Assembly: GCF_014932895.1 (NCBI RefSeq)
Contig: NZ_JACYOF010000004.1
Span: forward strand, 62,001 to 126,000
Source: Bacillus thuringiensis
Lineage (GTDB): Bacteria; Bacillota; Bacilli; Bacillales; Bacillaceae_G
Length of the DNA: 64,000 nucleotides
Reading direction: 5' to 3'
Shown: piece by piece, positions 42,547 to 52,388 of the stretch
Layout of the letters: the number at the start of each line of letters is the position of its first letter
Position numbering within the stretch: the stretch's first letter is position 1
Translations under genes and position numbers: made by a program
The notes under the pieces: model-generated
What the model was told of the DNA's origin: nothing
The model's database searches: none
Seen by the model: only the letters and a program-made list of their open reading frames with translations

Positions 42547-43182
42547 ATGCCAATTGTAAATAAAGAGATTCAATATTCTGTAGGGATTGAAGAGTTATAT
42601 TTATGCATGATGAAAGGTGAGGAATCACCAGATGTACTTCCTACTTATGAAGAGGAAATTTATAAACAAACGAATATTTCTGATTTAACGATTTCCACAA
42701 CATCTAATAATTTCACAAAGTGGGCATCTAATAAAAAGATTATTAATATTGTCAAGAATACAGCGTTCGGACTAGCTTTTAACCTTGCTGGTTTAAACCG
42801 TGAAGTCAAAGATAAACTCTTTGCAAAAACACGTAAAAAAGGTGTGTCTTTTGAAACGGCAAAGGCAAAGGAATATCCAAAGTTTGCAGTAGGTGTTGTA
42901 TTTCCGCTGAATGATGGAACGAAAGTAGTACGTTGGTATCCCAAATGTACAGTTGCTCCAATAGAAGAATCTTGGAAAACGCAGAATGAAGAAATGACTG
43001 TGGACGATGTTGCTTACACAATTACAGCAGATCCATTGTTATTTAACGATGTTACACAAGCCGAATTAGATACTGGTGATCCAGAAGCAAAAGGAATTAA
43101 AGTTCCTGATTTCTTAAAACAAGTTATTTGCGATGAATCTCAATTAGCGCAACTAGGTGGAACAACCCAAACAGGTAAATAA
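42547..43182 (+). CDS. Major tail protein (phi13/TP901-1-like)
   Basis: About 211 residues. IQYSVGIEELYLCMMKGEES ... DLTISTTSNNFTKWASNKK ... FAVGVVFPLNDGTKVVRWYPKC is the pattern of phi13-type tube proteins that polymerise into the long flexible tail. ATG 42547 after GTGAGGATAATAA. Confidence 0.85.
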   Translation: MPIVNKEIQYSVGIEELYLCMMKGEESPDVLPTYEEEIYKQTNISDLTISTTSNNFTKWASNKKIINIVKNTAFGLAFNLAGLNREVKDKLFAKTRKKGVSFETAKAKEYPKFAVGVVFPLNDGTKVVRWYPKCTVAPIEESWKTQNEEMTVDDVAYTITADPLLFNDVTQAELDTGDPEAKGIKVPDFLKQVICDESQLAQLGGTTQTGK

Positions 43183-43193
43183 GGAGTGATATT

Positions 43194-43580
43194 ATGGCAC
43201 GTTTAAGTGATTTAGTTAACGTTGATATAAATAGAAATAAAATTAAGATACAGAAGGTCGAAATCCCTGTTATTTTTACCATGGATTCATTCCCTTATGT
43301 GGAAGAGTCATATGGTGGAGATTATCATGTATTTGAAAAAGAATTACATGGAATGATGGCGAAAGAACAATTTAGTTTAGGTGAAAAAGAAATTAAGTTA
43401 ATGAGCACACTCATTTATGCAATGGTTCGTAGTGGTGGTACTGAATGTACACCTGAAGAAATCAAAAATTCAATACCTATGTATGATCTACCTGATGTTT
43501 TCAAAGTTGTAATGGAGATTTTCCAAGGTCAAACTTTCCAACATTCTGACATGGAGAAGCTAAAGCAAGAAAAAAAGTAA
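43194..43580 (+). CDS. Tail assembly chaperone, short form (gpG-like)
   Basis: 128 residues (LSDLVNVDINRNKIKIQKVE ... PEEIKNSIPMYDLPDVFKVVMEIF), the standard small chaperone between tail tube and tape measure. It ends with a poly-Lys string encoded by the slippery run, then TAA. Confidence 0.85.
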   Translation: MARLSDLVNVDINRNKIKIQKVEIPVIFTMDSFPYVEESYGGDYHVFEKELHGMMAKEQFSLGEKEIKLMSTLIYAMVRSGGTECTPEEIKNSIPMYDLPDVFKVVMEIFQGQTFQHSDMEKLKQEKK

Positions 43581-43807
43581 AGAACATACTGAATGAAAAT
43601 GAAGAATCTCAGTCCGAATTGGATTGGGATTTTTATTTTTATGTCGGTAATACGTTGCTTGGATTAAGCATGGATGATTTTTGGAAAATCACTCCTAATC
43701 ATTTTTTAAAGCAATTCATTATGCATCTCCGATACAACAACCCAGATGCATTAAATGAGAAGAAGCCAAAACAAATTTACACGCTAGATCAAACTCCGTT
43801 CCGATAA
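43194..43807 (+). CDS. Tail assembly chaperone, frameshift product (gpGT-like)
   Basis: A -1 shift at 43571-43577 continues the short form into the downstream frame: VKNILNENEESQSELDWDFY then YVGNTLLGLSMDDFWKITP and HLRYNNPDALNEKK. The fused product of ~204 residues corresponds to gpGT of lambda-like tails, which binds the tape measure protein during assembly. The downstream part has no plausible start of its own. Confidence 0.8.
43571..43577 (+). other. Programmed -1 frameshift site, A AAA AAG
   Basis: The canonical slippery heptamer lies in the correct phase (GAA AAA AAG TAA) right before the short-form stop, and the -1 frame is open to 43807. Confidence 0.85.
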
Positions 43808-43820
43808 GTGAGGTGAGAAA

Positions 43821-46800
43821 ATGGCAGGGAATAATAAAGAAAGAAACGTTGTTCTTAATTTTAAAATGGATGGACAAGTACAGTATGCTCAGACATTAAA
43901 GCAAATCAATATGGTCATGAACAATGCAGCGAAAGAATATAAAAATCATATTGCAGCAATGGGTCAAGATGCTACTATGACTGATAAATTAGCAGCTGAA
44001 AAGAAGAAGTTAGAAATTCAAATGGAAGCAGCTAAGAAACGTACAGAAATGTTACGTTCGGAATATCAAGCGATGTCTAAAGATACAAATACGACAGCAG
44101 AACAACTCAATAAGATGTATGGCAAATTGCTTGATGCAGAACGTGCTGAAACTTCTTTAAATAATGCAATGAAACGAGTGAATGAAGGTCTTTCGGAGCA
44201 AGCAATTGAAGCAAGAGAAGCACGTGGTACATTACTTGATTTACAGGAGAATTCTAAGAAGCTTGAAGCCGAACAAAAGCGTTTAACAAGTTCGTTTAAA
44301 CTCCAAAATGCTGAATTAGGTCAAAACGCTAGTGAAGCTGATAAGTTGGAATTAGCGCAGAAACAGTTACGTCAGCAAATGGAAATGACCGATAGAGTCG
44401 TCCACAATTTGGAGCAACAATTAAGCGCAGCAAAGCGTGTATATGGTGAGAATTCCACAGAGGTACAACAGCTTGAAACGAAATTGAATCAAGCTAAAAC
44501 TACATTGAAGCAATTTGAAAACTCATTACAAAGTGTTGGACGTAGTGGGGATGAAGCAGCGGACGGTATGGCTGAGTTAAACAATAAGATGGATTTACAC
44601 AATTTTTTGGAAGCCAGTGAAGTTTTACAAGGGATGTCAGAGAAACTGATTGAACTTGGTAAAGCAGTTGTGGATGTAGCTATAGATTTTGATACTTCTC
44701 AAAGAAAAATTCAAGCTTCTTTAGGATTGACCGGGAAAGGTGCTGAAAACCTTCAAAAAATTGCTGTAGATACATGGAAAAAAGGTTTTGGTGAAAACCT
44801 TGAAGAGGTAGATAATGCACTGATAAAAGTTTATCAAAATATGCGTGATGTTCCATACGAAGAATTACAAATGGCATCGGAGGATGTTTTAACACTTGCG
44901 AAGGTCTATGATGTGGATTTAAACGAAGCGACTCGTGGTGCAGGTCAATTAATGTCGCAGTTCGGTTTATCTACACAAGAAACATTCGATTTACTAGCAG
45001 CCGGAGCGCAAGCGGGACTAAACTATTCAGATGAACTTTTTGATAATCTATCAGAATATGCACCGTTATTCAAACAAAGTGGATTTAGTGCTCAAGAAAT
45101 GTTTACCATTCTTGCGAATGGAACTAAAAATGGTGCATATAATCTTGATTACATTAATGACCTTGTAAAAGAGTTTGGTATTCGTGTACAAGATGGATCT
45201 AAAGGTGTTTCAGAAGGCTTTGGTGATTTATCTGAAGAGACACAAAATGTATGGAAGGCGTTTAATGAAGGTAAAGGAACCGCAGCTGATGTATTTAATG
45301 CTGTATTAGGCGACCTTCAAAAGATGGATGACAAGGTAAAGGCAAACCAAATTGGTGTTGCCTTATTTGGCGTGAAATGGGAAGACATGGGCGCAGAAGC
45401 GGTATTAAGCTTAAATAATGTTCATGGTGGTCTTGGTGATGTAAATGGTCGTATGGATGAAATGAAAAAGCTTCAAGAAGAATCCCTAGGGCAGCAATTT
45501 CAAAGTGCATTGCGAGAAACACAAGCAGCAGTAGAACCCCTTGGAAAGAAGATGGCTGAATTTGCTAAAGATATTTTACCACCAATAGTTGACGGGATTA
45601 AATCATTAATAGATTGGTTTACGAAATTACCAGAACCAGTCCAACTATTTGCTGGAGTACTCGGAGTTTTAACTGTTGCTTTTCTTGTATTAACACCTAT
45701 TGTTGCAGCATTAGCAATTTCATTTATGGCGTTAGATGTTGCTTTGTTACCTATAATAGGTATTATCGTAGGTCTTACAGCAGTTATAACGGGAATTATT
45801 TTAGTGATTCAGAATTGGGGTTCCATAACCGATTGGCTTTCAGAAAAATGGTCGCAATTTAAAGATTGGTTTGGTGAATTGTGGTCTGATTTAGTTCAAA
45901 CTTGTAGTGATGGTTGGAATTCCACAGTTGAGTATTTTTCGGGAGCCTGGTCTTCCTTTGTAGAAATGATGCATAGTTTTTTTGACCCAATAGGTCAGTT
46001 TTTTAGTGATTTATGGTCTGGAATTGTCGAAACGGCATCCTCTTTTTGGTCGCTCCTTGTCGAAACGGCTTCTCAATTGTGGGGTACATTAGTTCAAACT
46101 TGGCAAGATACGTGGAATACTATACTTACGGTTTTAGATCCAATTATTTCATTAATTTCTACGGTTCTTGAAGCAGGATGGTTATTAATACAGGCAGGTG
46201 CACAAATTGCATGGGCTGCCATTAGTAGATATATTATTGACCCCATGACTGAAGCGTATAACTGGTGTAAAACTCAAATTGGTGAGCTCGTTTCTTGGTT
46301 AAATTCACAGTGGGAAACTATAAAATCCTATACATCCGCAGCTTGGGGTTTGGTAAAACAGTATGTCATTCAGCCAGTCCAAGATTTGTGGAATACAACG
46401 AAAGAAAAACTTTCAGATTTAGCGAACTGGGTGTTAACAAACTGGGACAAAATCAAAACTTATACACTCACAGCTTGGAATTTAGTGAAGCAATATGTCA
46501 TTCAACCAGTAACGGAAGCTTACAATTCAGCGAAAGAAAAGTTCGAGAGTTTATATAACAGTGCTAAAGAAAAATTTGATGCGGTCAAGAATGCAGCTCA
46601 AGAAAAATTCGAAGCGGCTAAACGTTATATCATTGATCCAATAAAAGATGCTGTAGATAGGGTTAAGGAATTCATTGATCAAATCAAAGGATTCTTTGAT
46701 AATTTGAAATTAAAAATACCTAAACCTGAAATGCCACCAATGCCACACTTTAGCTTAGAAACTAGTACAAAGAATATTTTAGGAAAAGACATTACCTATC

Positions 46801-47120
46801 CAAGTGGGCTAAATATAGATTGGCGTGCAAAAGGTGGTATTTTCACTAGACCAACTATCTTTGGAATGAGTGGAGGGAATTTGCAGGGGGCAGGAGAAGC
46901 TGGGCGAGAAGCTGTACTTCCACTGAATAAAAAGACACTTGGAGACATTGGTGAGGGCATTGCAGCAACAATGAAAAGTGAACCGACGATTGTGAATATC
47001 AATAACCCTGTTGTAAGAAATGACCGTGATATTGACCTTATGTATGAGAGAGCTGATGAATGGTTTTTGCAACGTGGTCGAAATATGCAAGTAGGAATAG
47101 GGAGGAATCAATTTGGTTGA
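43821..47120 (+). CDS. Tail tape measure protein
   Basis: 1099 residues. The N-terminal ~250 residues are coiled coil (MTDKLAAEKKKLEIQMEAAKK ... TKLNQAKTTLKQFENSLQ); then a TMP core (FDTSQRKIQASLGLTGKGAE), hydrophobic segments around residues 600-665 (LFAGVLGVLTVAFLVL, LPIIGIIVGLTAVITGIILV) and a Trp-rich stretch with repeated W-x-L/W-Q units. It sets tail length and probably enters the host envelope during DNA delivery. It is the longest gene in the window. Confidence 0.95.
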   Translation: MAGNNKERNVVLNFKMDGQVQYAQTLKQINMVMNNAAKEYKNHIAAMGQDATMTDKLAAEKKKLEIQMEAAKKRTEMLRSEYQAMSKDTNTTAEQLNKMYGKLLDAERAETSLNNAMKRVNEGLSEQAIEAREARGTLLDLQENSKKLEAEQKRLTSSFKLQNAELGQNASEADKLELAQKQLRQQMEMTDRVVHNLEQQLSAAKRVYGENSTEVQQLETKLNQAKTTLKQFENSLQSVGRSGDEAADGMAELNNKMDLHNFLEASEVLQGMSEKLIELGKAVVDVAIDFDTSQRKIQASLGLTGKGAENLQKIAVDTWKKGFGENLEEVDNALIKVYQNMRDVPYEELQMASEDVLTLAKVYDVDLNEATRGAGQLMSQFGLSTQETFDLLAAGAQAGLNYSDELFDNLSEYAPLFKQSGFSAQEMFTILANGTKNGAYNLDYINDLVKEFGIRVQDGSKGVSEGFGDLSEETQNVWKAFNEGKGTAADVFNAVLGDLQKMDDKVKANQIGVALFGVKWEDMGAEAVLSLNNVHGGLGDVNGRMDEMKKLQEESLGQQFQSALRETQAAVEPLGKKMAEFAKDILPPIVDGIKSLIDWFTKLPEPVQLFAGVLGVLTVAFLVLTPIVAALAISFMALDVALLPIIGIIVGLTAVITGIILVIQNWGSITDWLSEKWSQFKDWFGELWSDLVQTCSDGWNSTVEYFSGAWSSFVEMMHSFFDPIGQFFSDLWSGIVETASSFWSLLVETASQLWGTLVQTWQDTWNTILTVLDPIISLISTVLEAGWLLIQAGAQIAWAAISRYIIDPMTEAYNWCKTQIGELVSWLNSQWETIKSYTSAAWGLVKQYVIQPVQDLWNTTKEKLSDLANWVLTNWDKIKTYTLTAWNLVKQYVIQPVTEAYNSAKEKFESLYNSAKEKFDAVKNAAQEKFEAAKRYIIDPIKDAVDRVKEFIDQIKGFFDNLKLKIPKPEMPPMPHFSLETSTKNILGKDITYPSGLNIDWRAKGGIFTRPTIFGMSGGNLQGAGEAGREAVLPLNKKTLGDIGEGIAATMKSEPTIVNINNPVVRNDRDIDLMYERADEWFLQRGRNMQVGIGRNQFG

Positions 47121-47796
47121 TATAGTTATCGATAATGAATTAGCAAGTGAATATGGTATCTCTCTTGTTGGTCGCCCTAAAATTCCAACCGCAGAACAAG
47201 AAATAGAGTTTATACAAGTACCTGGTCGACATGGTTCATTGACGAAGAAAGGGGCGTTTAAGGACGTCCCTTTAAAAATTAAATTTAATATGCTGGAATT
47301 GGAAGAAGACTTAAAGCCTTTAATTCGTCGTATGAAAGCAAGGTTAATGAAGGGAAAAACATTGAGTTTTACTGATGATGAACATGTATATAGAAAAATA
47401 AAACATGTTGAAATTGGTGATATAGAAAATGAAATTGAAGAACATGGGGAATTTGAAGCAAGTTTTACTTTTGATCCATTCGAATATGCTAGGGTGATGC
47501 CTTTAACATTGACTGAATCTCAAATTCTATTTAATCCTGGTACATTTGAATCATTACCAAGATTAGAGGTATTTGGTAGTGGTGATTTACGAATCACAAT
47601 TAATGATTCATCGTTTCAAATAAAAGCTGTTACAAATTCCGTTGTGGTAGATTCAGAACTTTTAATTGCTCATTCTGGTACAACTCCAATGAAAACAATC
47701 GGTGCATTTCCTGTTTTGTCAGAGGGAAATAACACAATTCAATGGTCGAGTAATGTTTCTAAAATTATAATTGAACCAAGGTGGATATATATATGA
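47113..47796 (+). CDS. Distal tail protein (Dit)
   Basis: 227 residues, Sipho-tail type: EYGISLVGRPKIPTAEQEIEF, VPGRHGSLTKKGAFKDVPL and a C-terminal galectin-like half. It forms the hub connecting the tail tube to the baseplate. TTG start after GGGAGGAATC, overlapping the tape measure gene by 8 bases. Confidence 0.85.
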   Translation: MVDIVIDNELASEYGISLVGRPKIPTAEQEIEFIQVPGRHGSLTKKGAFKDVPLKIKFNMLELEEDLKPLIRRMKARLMKGKTLSFTDDEHVYRKIKHVEIGDIENEIEEHGEFEASFTFDPFEYARVMPLTLTESQILFNPGTFESLPRLEVFGSGDLRITINDSSFQIKAVTNSVVVDSELLIAHSGTTPMKTIGAFPVLSEGNNTIQWSSNVSKIIIEPRWIYI

Positions 47797-49712
47797 TTGT
47801 ATTGTATGAACCGAATGAAACAGATTTCACACATAACGGAATCGGCATTTTAGATAAATATATTTACGGTGCAACTGTTGAGGAAGTACTCAACGGTTTA
47901 TTTGAATTTAAATTTAGTTATCCGTTGTTTGCTCCATATGGAAATGAAATCAATGGAATGAGTATTATAAAGGTGCCGACTCCTGACGGAGACCAATTAT
48001 TCAGAGTTGCATCATACAATCCTAGCATGGGGGAATTGACGGCACAATGTTATCATATCTTCTATGATTTAACGGAAAATCTTATTGAAGACATATATAT
48101 TGATAATCAAACAGGGAATACAGCGATGGATCGCATAGCAACAGGATGCCAATATAAGCATCCTTTTACTTTTTCTTCTGATTTAACAAAAGTAGCAAGT
48201 TCACGAATTGTGAGGAAGAATCCTGTTGAAATTATTTTGGATAATAGCCAAGACAATGCTTTTGTGAATCGCTGGGGTGGCGAATTAAAACGAGATAATT
48301 TCGATGTGAAGATGTTAAGAAGTCGTGGAAGAGATAGAGGGGTAGTAATTAGGCATAAAAAAGACCTGTTAGGTTATGAAGGGGTTGTCGATTGGAAAAG
48401 CCCTGTTACTCGTATTATGCCACAAGGATTTGATGGGCTATTTTTACCAGAAAAATATGTTGATAGTCCTCTTATTAATAAGTACCCACATCCTAAGATT
48501 CGTATTGTGGAGTTTAAAAACATTAAGGCAGCTATTGGTGAGAATGCTAATGATGAAGATGCTGTTCCACTTGAAGAAGCTTATAAATTATTGCGTAAAG
48601 CAGCAAAAGGTATGTTTGATAATCAGCATGTGGACCAACCCAAAGCAACGTATAAGGTTTCATTTCAAGAATTATCGCAAACAGAAGAGTATAAAGACTA
48701 TGCAGTGTTACAAAGTGTTTATATGGGTGATATTGTTACGGTTGAGCATAAAGAAGATGGGATTGACGTCCAAGCAAAGGTGAATGCTTATAAATATGAT
48801 CCAATTAAAAAGGAATACATTAATTTAACGATTGGTAATTTTAAAGAATCATTTGCTGATATAAAAGGAAAAGTTGACCAAATGAAAGAGGATTTGTCGA
48901 ACATGGATGTTTCTATACTGGAAGCAGCTAAAGAACATGCGACAAATCTTATTACTAGCGGTTTTGGTGGTCATGTACGTATACATCCAGATAGAATCCT
49001 AATCATGGATAAAAAAGATGAGATGACAGCCAGACAGGTTTGGCAATGGAATATTAACGGTTTAGGTTATTCATCCACAGGGATTAACGGTCCGTACGGA
49101 ATCGCAATGACAATGGATGGACAATTTGTAGCTGATTTCATCACAGCAGGAATATTAAATGGAGCCCTTTTAAAAGCAGGTACGATTAAAGGGCAAAAAG
49201 GAAATATGACCATTGACCTTGATAACGATAAGATGAAAATAGCTAACGGAGCAATATCTATTCTTAGACCAGACGGTTATGAAGTCATCCGTAATGGTAT
49301 GGCAAACTTTGATTTTTCAGTAGATGAAGCAAACCCACCAATGCAAGGGAAGGGTGTTTTTACAGATGGTTCATGGTGGTGGACGAAAGAAACTGAAATA
49401 AGAGATTTTCAGTATTTTTCCTTTAGGCATGAAGCTAGGTATTTCAAACTTAGTGTAGCTTCCTCAGCTGAAATATATGGTGGGGGAATACTTTATATAA
49501 CTGATAACGATCGTAAAATTATAGTTGAAAAGAAAATAGCTAATACAGTTGAAAGTGAAGAAGCTAAAACGGGATACACTTTAACAGTTGATCTCGGTGT
49601 ACCTACTGGAAGATTAATGTCACTTTACTTACGAGGTAAAGCTGGCTTGCCAGGAACAGAAGCTGGAAAGGCTATTTATATCCGAAGAATTCGTAAGTGG
49701 TTAGAACAGTAA
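47793..49712 (+). CDS. Tail-associated lysin / endopeptidase tail protein (Tal)
   Basis: About 639 residues. The N-terminal ~370 residues match the prophage endopeptidase tail family (VLYEPNETDFTHNGIGILDK, ATVEEVLNGLFEFKFSYPLF). A central linker is followed by a C-terminal beta domain with a carbohydrate-binding-like look (FKLSVASSAEIYGGGILYIT). ATG 47793 overlaps the dit stop (ATGA). Confidence 0.85.
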   Translation: MIVLYEPNETDFTHNGIGILDKYIYGATVEEVLNGLFEFKFSYPLFAPYGNEINGMSIIKVPTPDGDQLFRVASYNPSMGELTAQCYHIFYDLTENLIEDIYIDNQTGNTAMDRIATGCQYKHPFTFSSDLTKVASSRIVRKNPVEIILDNSQDNAFVNRWGGELKRDNFDVKMLRSRGRDRGVVIRHKKDLLGYEGVVDWKSPVTRIMPQGFDGLFLPEKYVDSPLINKYPHPKIRIVEFKNIKAAIGENANDEDAVPLEEAYKLLRKAAKGMFDNQHVDQPKATYKVSFQELSQTEEYKDYAVLQSVYMGDIVTVEHKEDGIDVQAKVNAYKYDPIKKEYINLTIGNFKESFADIKGKVDQMKEDLSNMDVSILEAAKEHATNLITSGFGGHVRIHPDRILIMDKKDEMTARQVWQWNINGLGYSSTGINGPYGIAMTMDGQFVADFITAGILNGALLKAGTIKGQKGNMTIDLDNDKMKIANGAISILRPDGYEVIRNGMANFDFSVDEANPPMQGKGVFTDGSWWWTKETEIRDFQYFSFRHEARYFKLSVASSAEIYGGGILYITDNDRKIIVEKKIANTVESEEAKTGYTLTVDLGVPTGRLMSLYLRGKAGLPGTEAGKAIYIRRIRKWLEQ

Positions 49713-49730
49713 CAAGAAAGGGGTGATTAC

Positions 49731-52091
49731 ATGACAAGATTATTCAATTTAAACTTAGATTTAATTTATAGCTATAGTTTCTTACAAGAACCCATCGAAA
49801 TTCGCAAGGATGATAGAGACACAACAACTGTGGAGGTCACTGTAACAAATAAAGGGAAACCTTTTAATCTAAAAGGCTGGAAAATTGTTTATGAATGCAG
49901 ATTATCAAATGGTAGTTATGTAAGAGATGACGGTAGTAAATTCCGCAACATTAAGGTAATTGATGAAGCGAAAGGTGTATTTAGATATACATTTATTAAT
50001 GAAGCAATTAGTACTGTTGGTAAGGTAACGGTAGCGTATTTTGCTTTGGAGAAAGCTGATAGTACTTTACAGAATCCAATTGATAGGGTTACAACAAGAG
50101 ACTTTAAATATAAAGTAATTAGTGATGCTATTTCGGGTTCGAGCGCTGCTGCACACTACGTATCCGAGTTAGAGAAAATCATCGAAGAAATGAAAAAGGC
50201 ATCAGAGGAAATCGATTTAGATGCAATTCTAAAGAAAATTAAAGAAATTCAAGATCAAATCGGTAAAGTTGACTTTGTTAAACGTGGTGGCGACACGATG
50301 ACAGGTAACTTAACTGTCCCTAGACTATACGCGGGTAACGCTGAAAGGCAAGCTAACGTAGGGGTAGGCACAGATGACGTCTATCTATCTAACACTGTAA
50401 GTAAAAAATACCTTCAATTAAAAGATGATGGCACTTTATCGTATAGCAATATACCTGTAGCCCTTTCTAATGTGGCTCAAATGAAGAAAATTACTAATGA
50501 TAACGGCACGCAAACTATTTCTGTTAGCGACCCAACAAAAAATATTCTTGAAGAAATAGTTGCAAAAGGTGCTGGCATGAATACTATTTATTGCGTTAGT
50601 GGCGCCCAAGGGAATACTCCGAACAATAAATCTTGGCGAGGTATTTCATACCTGAATTCACCAACTTTCGGTTTTGTAATCGCCTTTGATTATCAAAGTA
50701 AAGTATTTTCCAATTACTACGATAATGGAAATTGGAAAGGTTGGGTGGAACATACAGGCGCAAGCAAAGTTGATTTTGATAGCATGACAGACCCAGCGAC
50801 ATACCTAAATAGCGTTAAAGTGTTAACTCGTATCCCTACTAAACAAGTGATAAACTCTAAAAACATGTGGTTACAAGGCGTTAACGTCAACGCTGGGAAA
50901 AGTGAAGTATATGCCGCATATGTAGATGATAACGGGACGACGTTACGTGTTGAGATTTTTGATTTTAACGCTAAATCAAAAGGACAACGAACGTTTGCTA
51001 CATCACAGAACTCTTATACAGAGTCATTGCCGTACTGGTACAACGCTAGTAATCAACTACATTTCCTTGTTCGTCTTACTAACGATTCTAAGTATCATGT
51101 ACTGAACTTTGACGCAGGAACAACCACTGGTCCATTTCAATTACAAGGTCGTAGGACAATAGCTGTTCAAGATGGAAACAGAATGATTACAGTCAAAGAA
51201 TCATCTAACGGTGCTATCACAGGAATGTATATTTATGATTGGCTTAGTGTGAAAAATGGACAACCTAAATTGTTAGGTGAAAAGAATTTCGAAACTACAT
51301 CTAGTAAGCCTGAAAAAACCCAAGGCGTTGCTCAATTAGGTGGTTATACGTTCTTATGTCAAGGCGAATACTTAGGGCATCCACATTTAACTGTTATTGA
51401 TAATACTGGGAAGATTCAAAATGTATTTCGTTACGCTAAGTGGTCACTTGCCAATATTATCAATGCTAAATATCCGAATGCCATTCCTGCTGATAAAAAG
51501 GACACATGGGACTATGAGTCTGAGGGTGGTTGCGTTTATAATGGAAAACTTGTTACAACTCAAGTAACTAGCGATTGGGCTTACCTATTCGTACACAACT
51601 CAGCCGATGGAACGCCTATCGCGTGTGAACCTGATTCTACTCAATCAGCTAGTACAGGGAATAGTACAGAAGTTTCAGCGTTCTTTGTTCGTACGCTGGG
51701 CGCGCAAGTTAATGTAGGAGATTGGGTTCTTGATGTAGGAACAACACCCAAATTCCAACAAGGCGGCGATATAGTAGAGATTAAAGGTGGGATATGGTAC
51801 TTCAAAAAGTCTGGTATGTACAACGTTAGTGCATTCACTTCTATCAAGGGCGCGGATCAAGCGGCTGAACATATATTGAAAGTTCAATTGATTGAGAGAA
51901 CAACAACTAACGTTGCTGATACTATCGAACTTGACGGGAAAGCAAACGGTTATACAAATAAGTGGACTCGCTTAAGTGGTCAGATGGATTGGTACTTTAA
52001 CGAAGGTGACAAGATCAAAGTTGTTTATCACAATGGAGATGCTGGCGGCGTAGAATCCTACGAAAATCGTATTACGTTTAAAAAACTATAA
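49731..52091 (+). CDS. Baseplate upper/receptor-binding protein (BppU-like N-terminus)
   Basis: 786 residues. The first ~140 match BppU-type domains (IRKDDRDTTTVEVTVTNKGK ... LKGWKIVYECRLSNGS), then a coiled coil (VSELEKIIEEMKKASEEI), a fibre shaft (GGDTMTGNLTVPRLYAGNAE), a large propeller-like domain and a C-terminal beta head resembling C1q/TNF-type modules (FFVRTLGAQVNVGDWVL ... WYFKKSGMYNVSAF). Likely determines host range. Confidence 0.8.
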   Translation: MTRLFNLNLDLIYSYSFLQEPIEIRKDDRDTTTVEVTVTNKGKPFNLKGWKIVYECRLSNGSYVRDDGSKFRNIKVIDEAKGVFRYTFINEAISTVGKVTVAYFALEKADSTLQNPIDRVTTRDFKYKVISDAISGSSAAAHYVSELEKIIEEMKKASEEIDLDAILKKIKEIQDQIGKVDFVKRGGDTMTGNLTVPRLYAGNAERQANVGVGTDDVYLSNTVSKKYLQLKDDGTLSYSNIPVALSNVAQMKKITNDNGTQTISVSDPTKNILEEIVAKGAGMNTIYCVSGAQGNTPNNKSWRGISYLNSPTFGFVIAFDYQSKVFSNYYDNGNWKGWVEHTGASKVDFDSMTDPATYLNSVKVLTRIPTKQVINSKNMWLQGVNVNAGKSEVYAAYVDDNGTTLRVEIFDFNAKSKGQRTFATSQNSYTESLPYWYNASNQLHFLVRLTNDSKYHVLNFDAGTTTGPFQLQGRRTIAVQDGNRMITVKESSNGAITGMYIYDWLSVKNGQPKLLGEKNFETTSSKPEKTQGVAQLGGYTFLCQGEYLGHPHLTVIDNTGKIQNVFRYAKWSLANIINAKYPNAIPADKKDTWDYESEGGCVYNGKLVTTQVTSDWAYLFVHNSADGTPIACEPDSTQSASTGNSTEVSAFFVRTLGAQVNVGDWVLDVGTTPKFQQGGDIVEIKGGIWYFKKSGMYNVSAFTSIKGADQAAEHILKVQLIERTTTNVADTIELDGKANGYTNKWTRLSGQMDWYFNEGDKIKVVYHNGDAGGVESYENRITFKKL

Positions 52092-52108
52092 AACTACATG
52101 AAACAACA

Positions 52109-52133
52109 GGAGCATATGCATGCTTCTTTTTTT
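52109..52133 (+). terminator. Hairpin after the receptor-binding gene
   Basis: GGAGCAT / ATGCTTC with an ATGC loop, then TTTTTTT. It lies between structural and lysis genes. Confidence 0.65.
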
Positions 52134-52157
52134 ATTGCCAGAAAGGGGATGAGAACA

Positions 52158-52388
52158 GTGGAGGATGCGATTTTTAATTCAATGATTCAGCAAGGAGCAT
52201 TCGCAGCGTTATTTGTGTGGATGCTTTTTACTACGCAAAAAAAGAATGAGCAGCGTGAAGAACAATATCAAAAAGTTATTGAGAAAAACCAACAAGTCAT
52301 TGAAGAACAAGCAAAAGCCTTTAGTTCATTAGCAAATGATGTATCAGATATTAAACAAAAAATTATGGGGAATGGTGATGTAAAATGA
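52158..52388 (+). CDS. Holin-like protein (BhlA/UviB family)
   Basis: 76 residues: MEDAIFNSMIQQGAFAALFV with one membrane helix, then a charged coiled-coil tail (KKNEQREEQYQKVIEKNQQV). Start at GTG 52158, nine bases after AAAGGGG; an ATG at 52149 is too close to that site. It forms the membrane lesion or pore that triggers lysis and overlaps the amidase gene by 4 bases. Confidence 0.85.
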   Translation: MEDAIFNSMIQQGAFAALFVWMLFTTQKKNEQREEQYQKVIEKNQQVIEEQAKAFSSLANDVSDIKQKIMGNGDVK

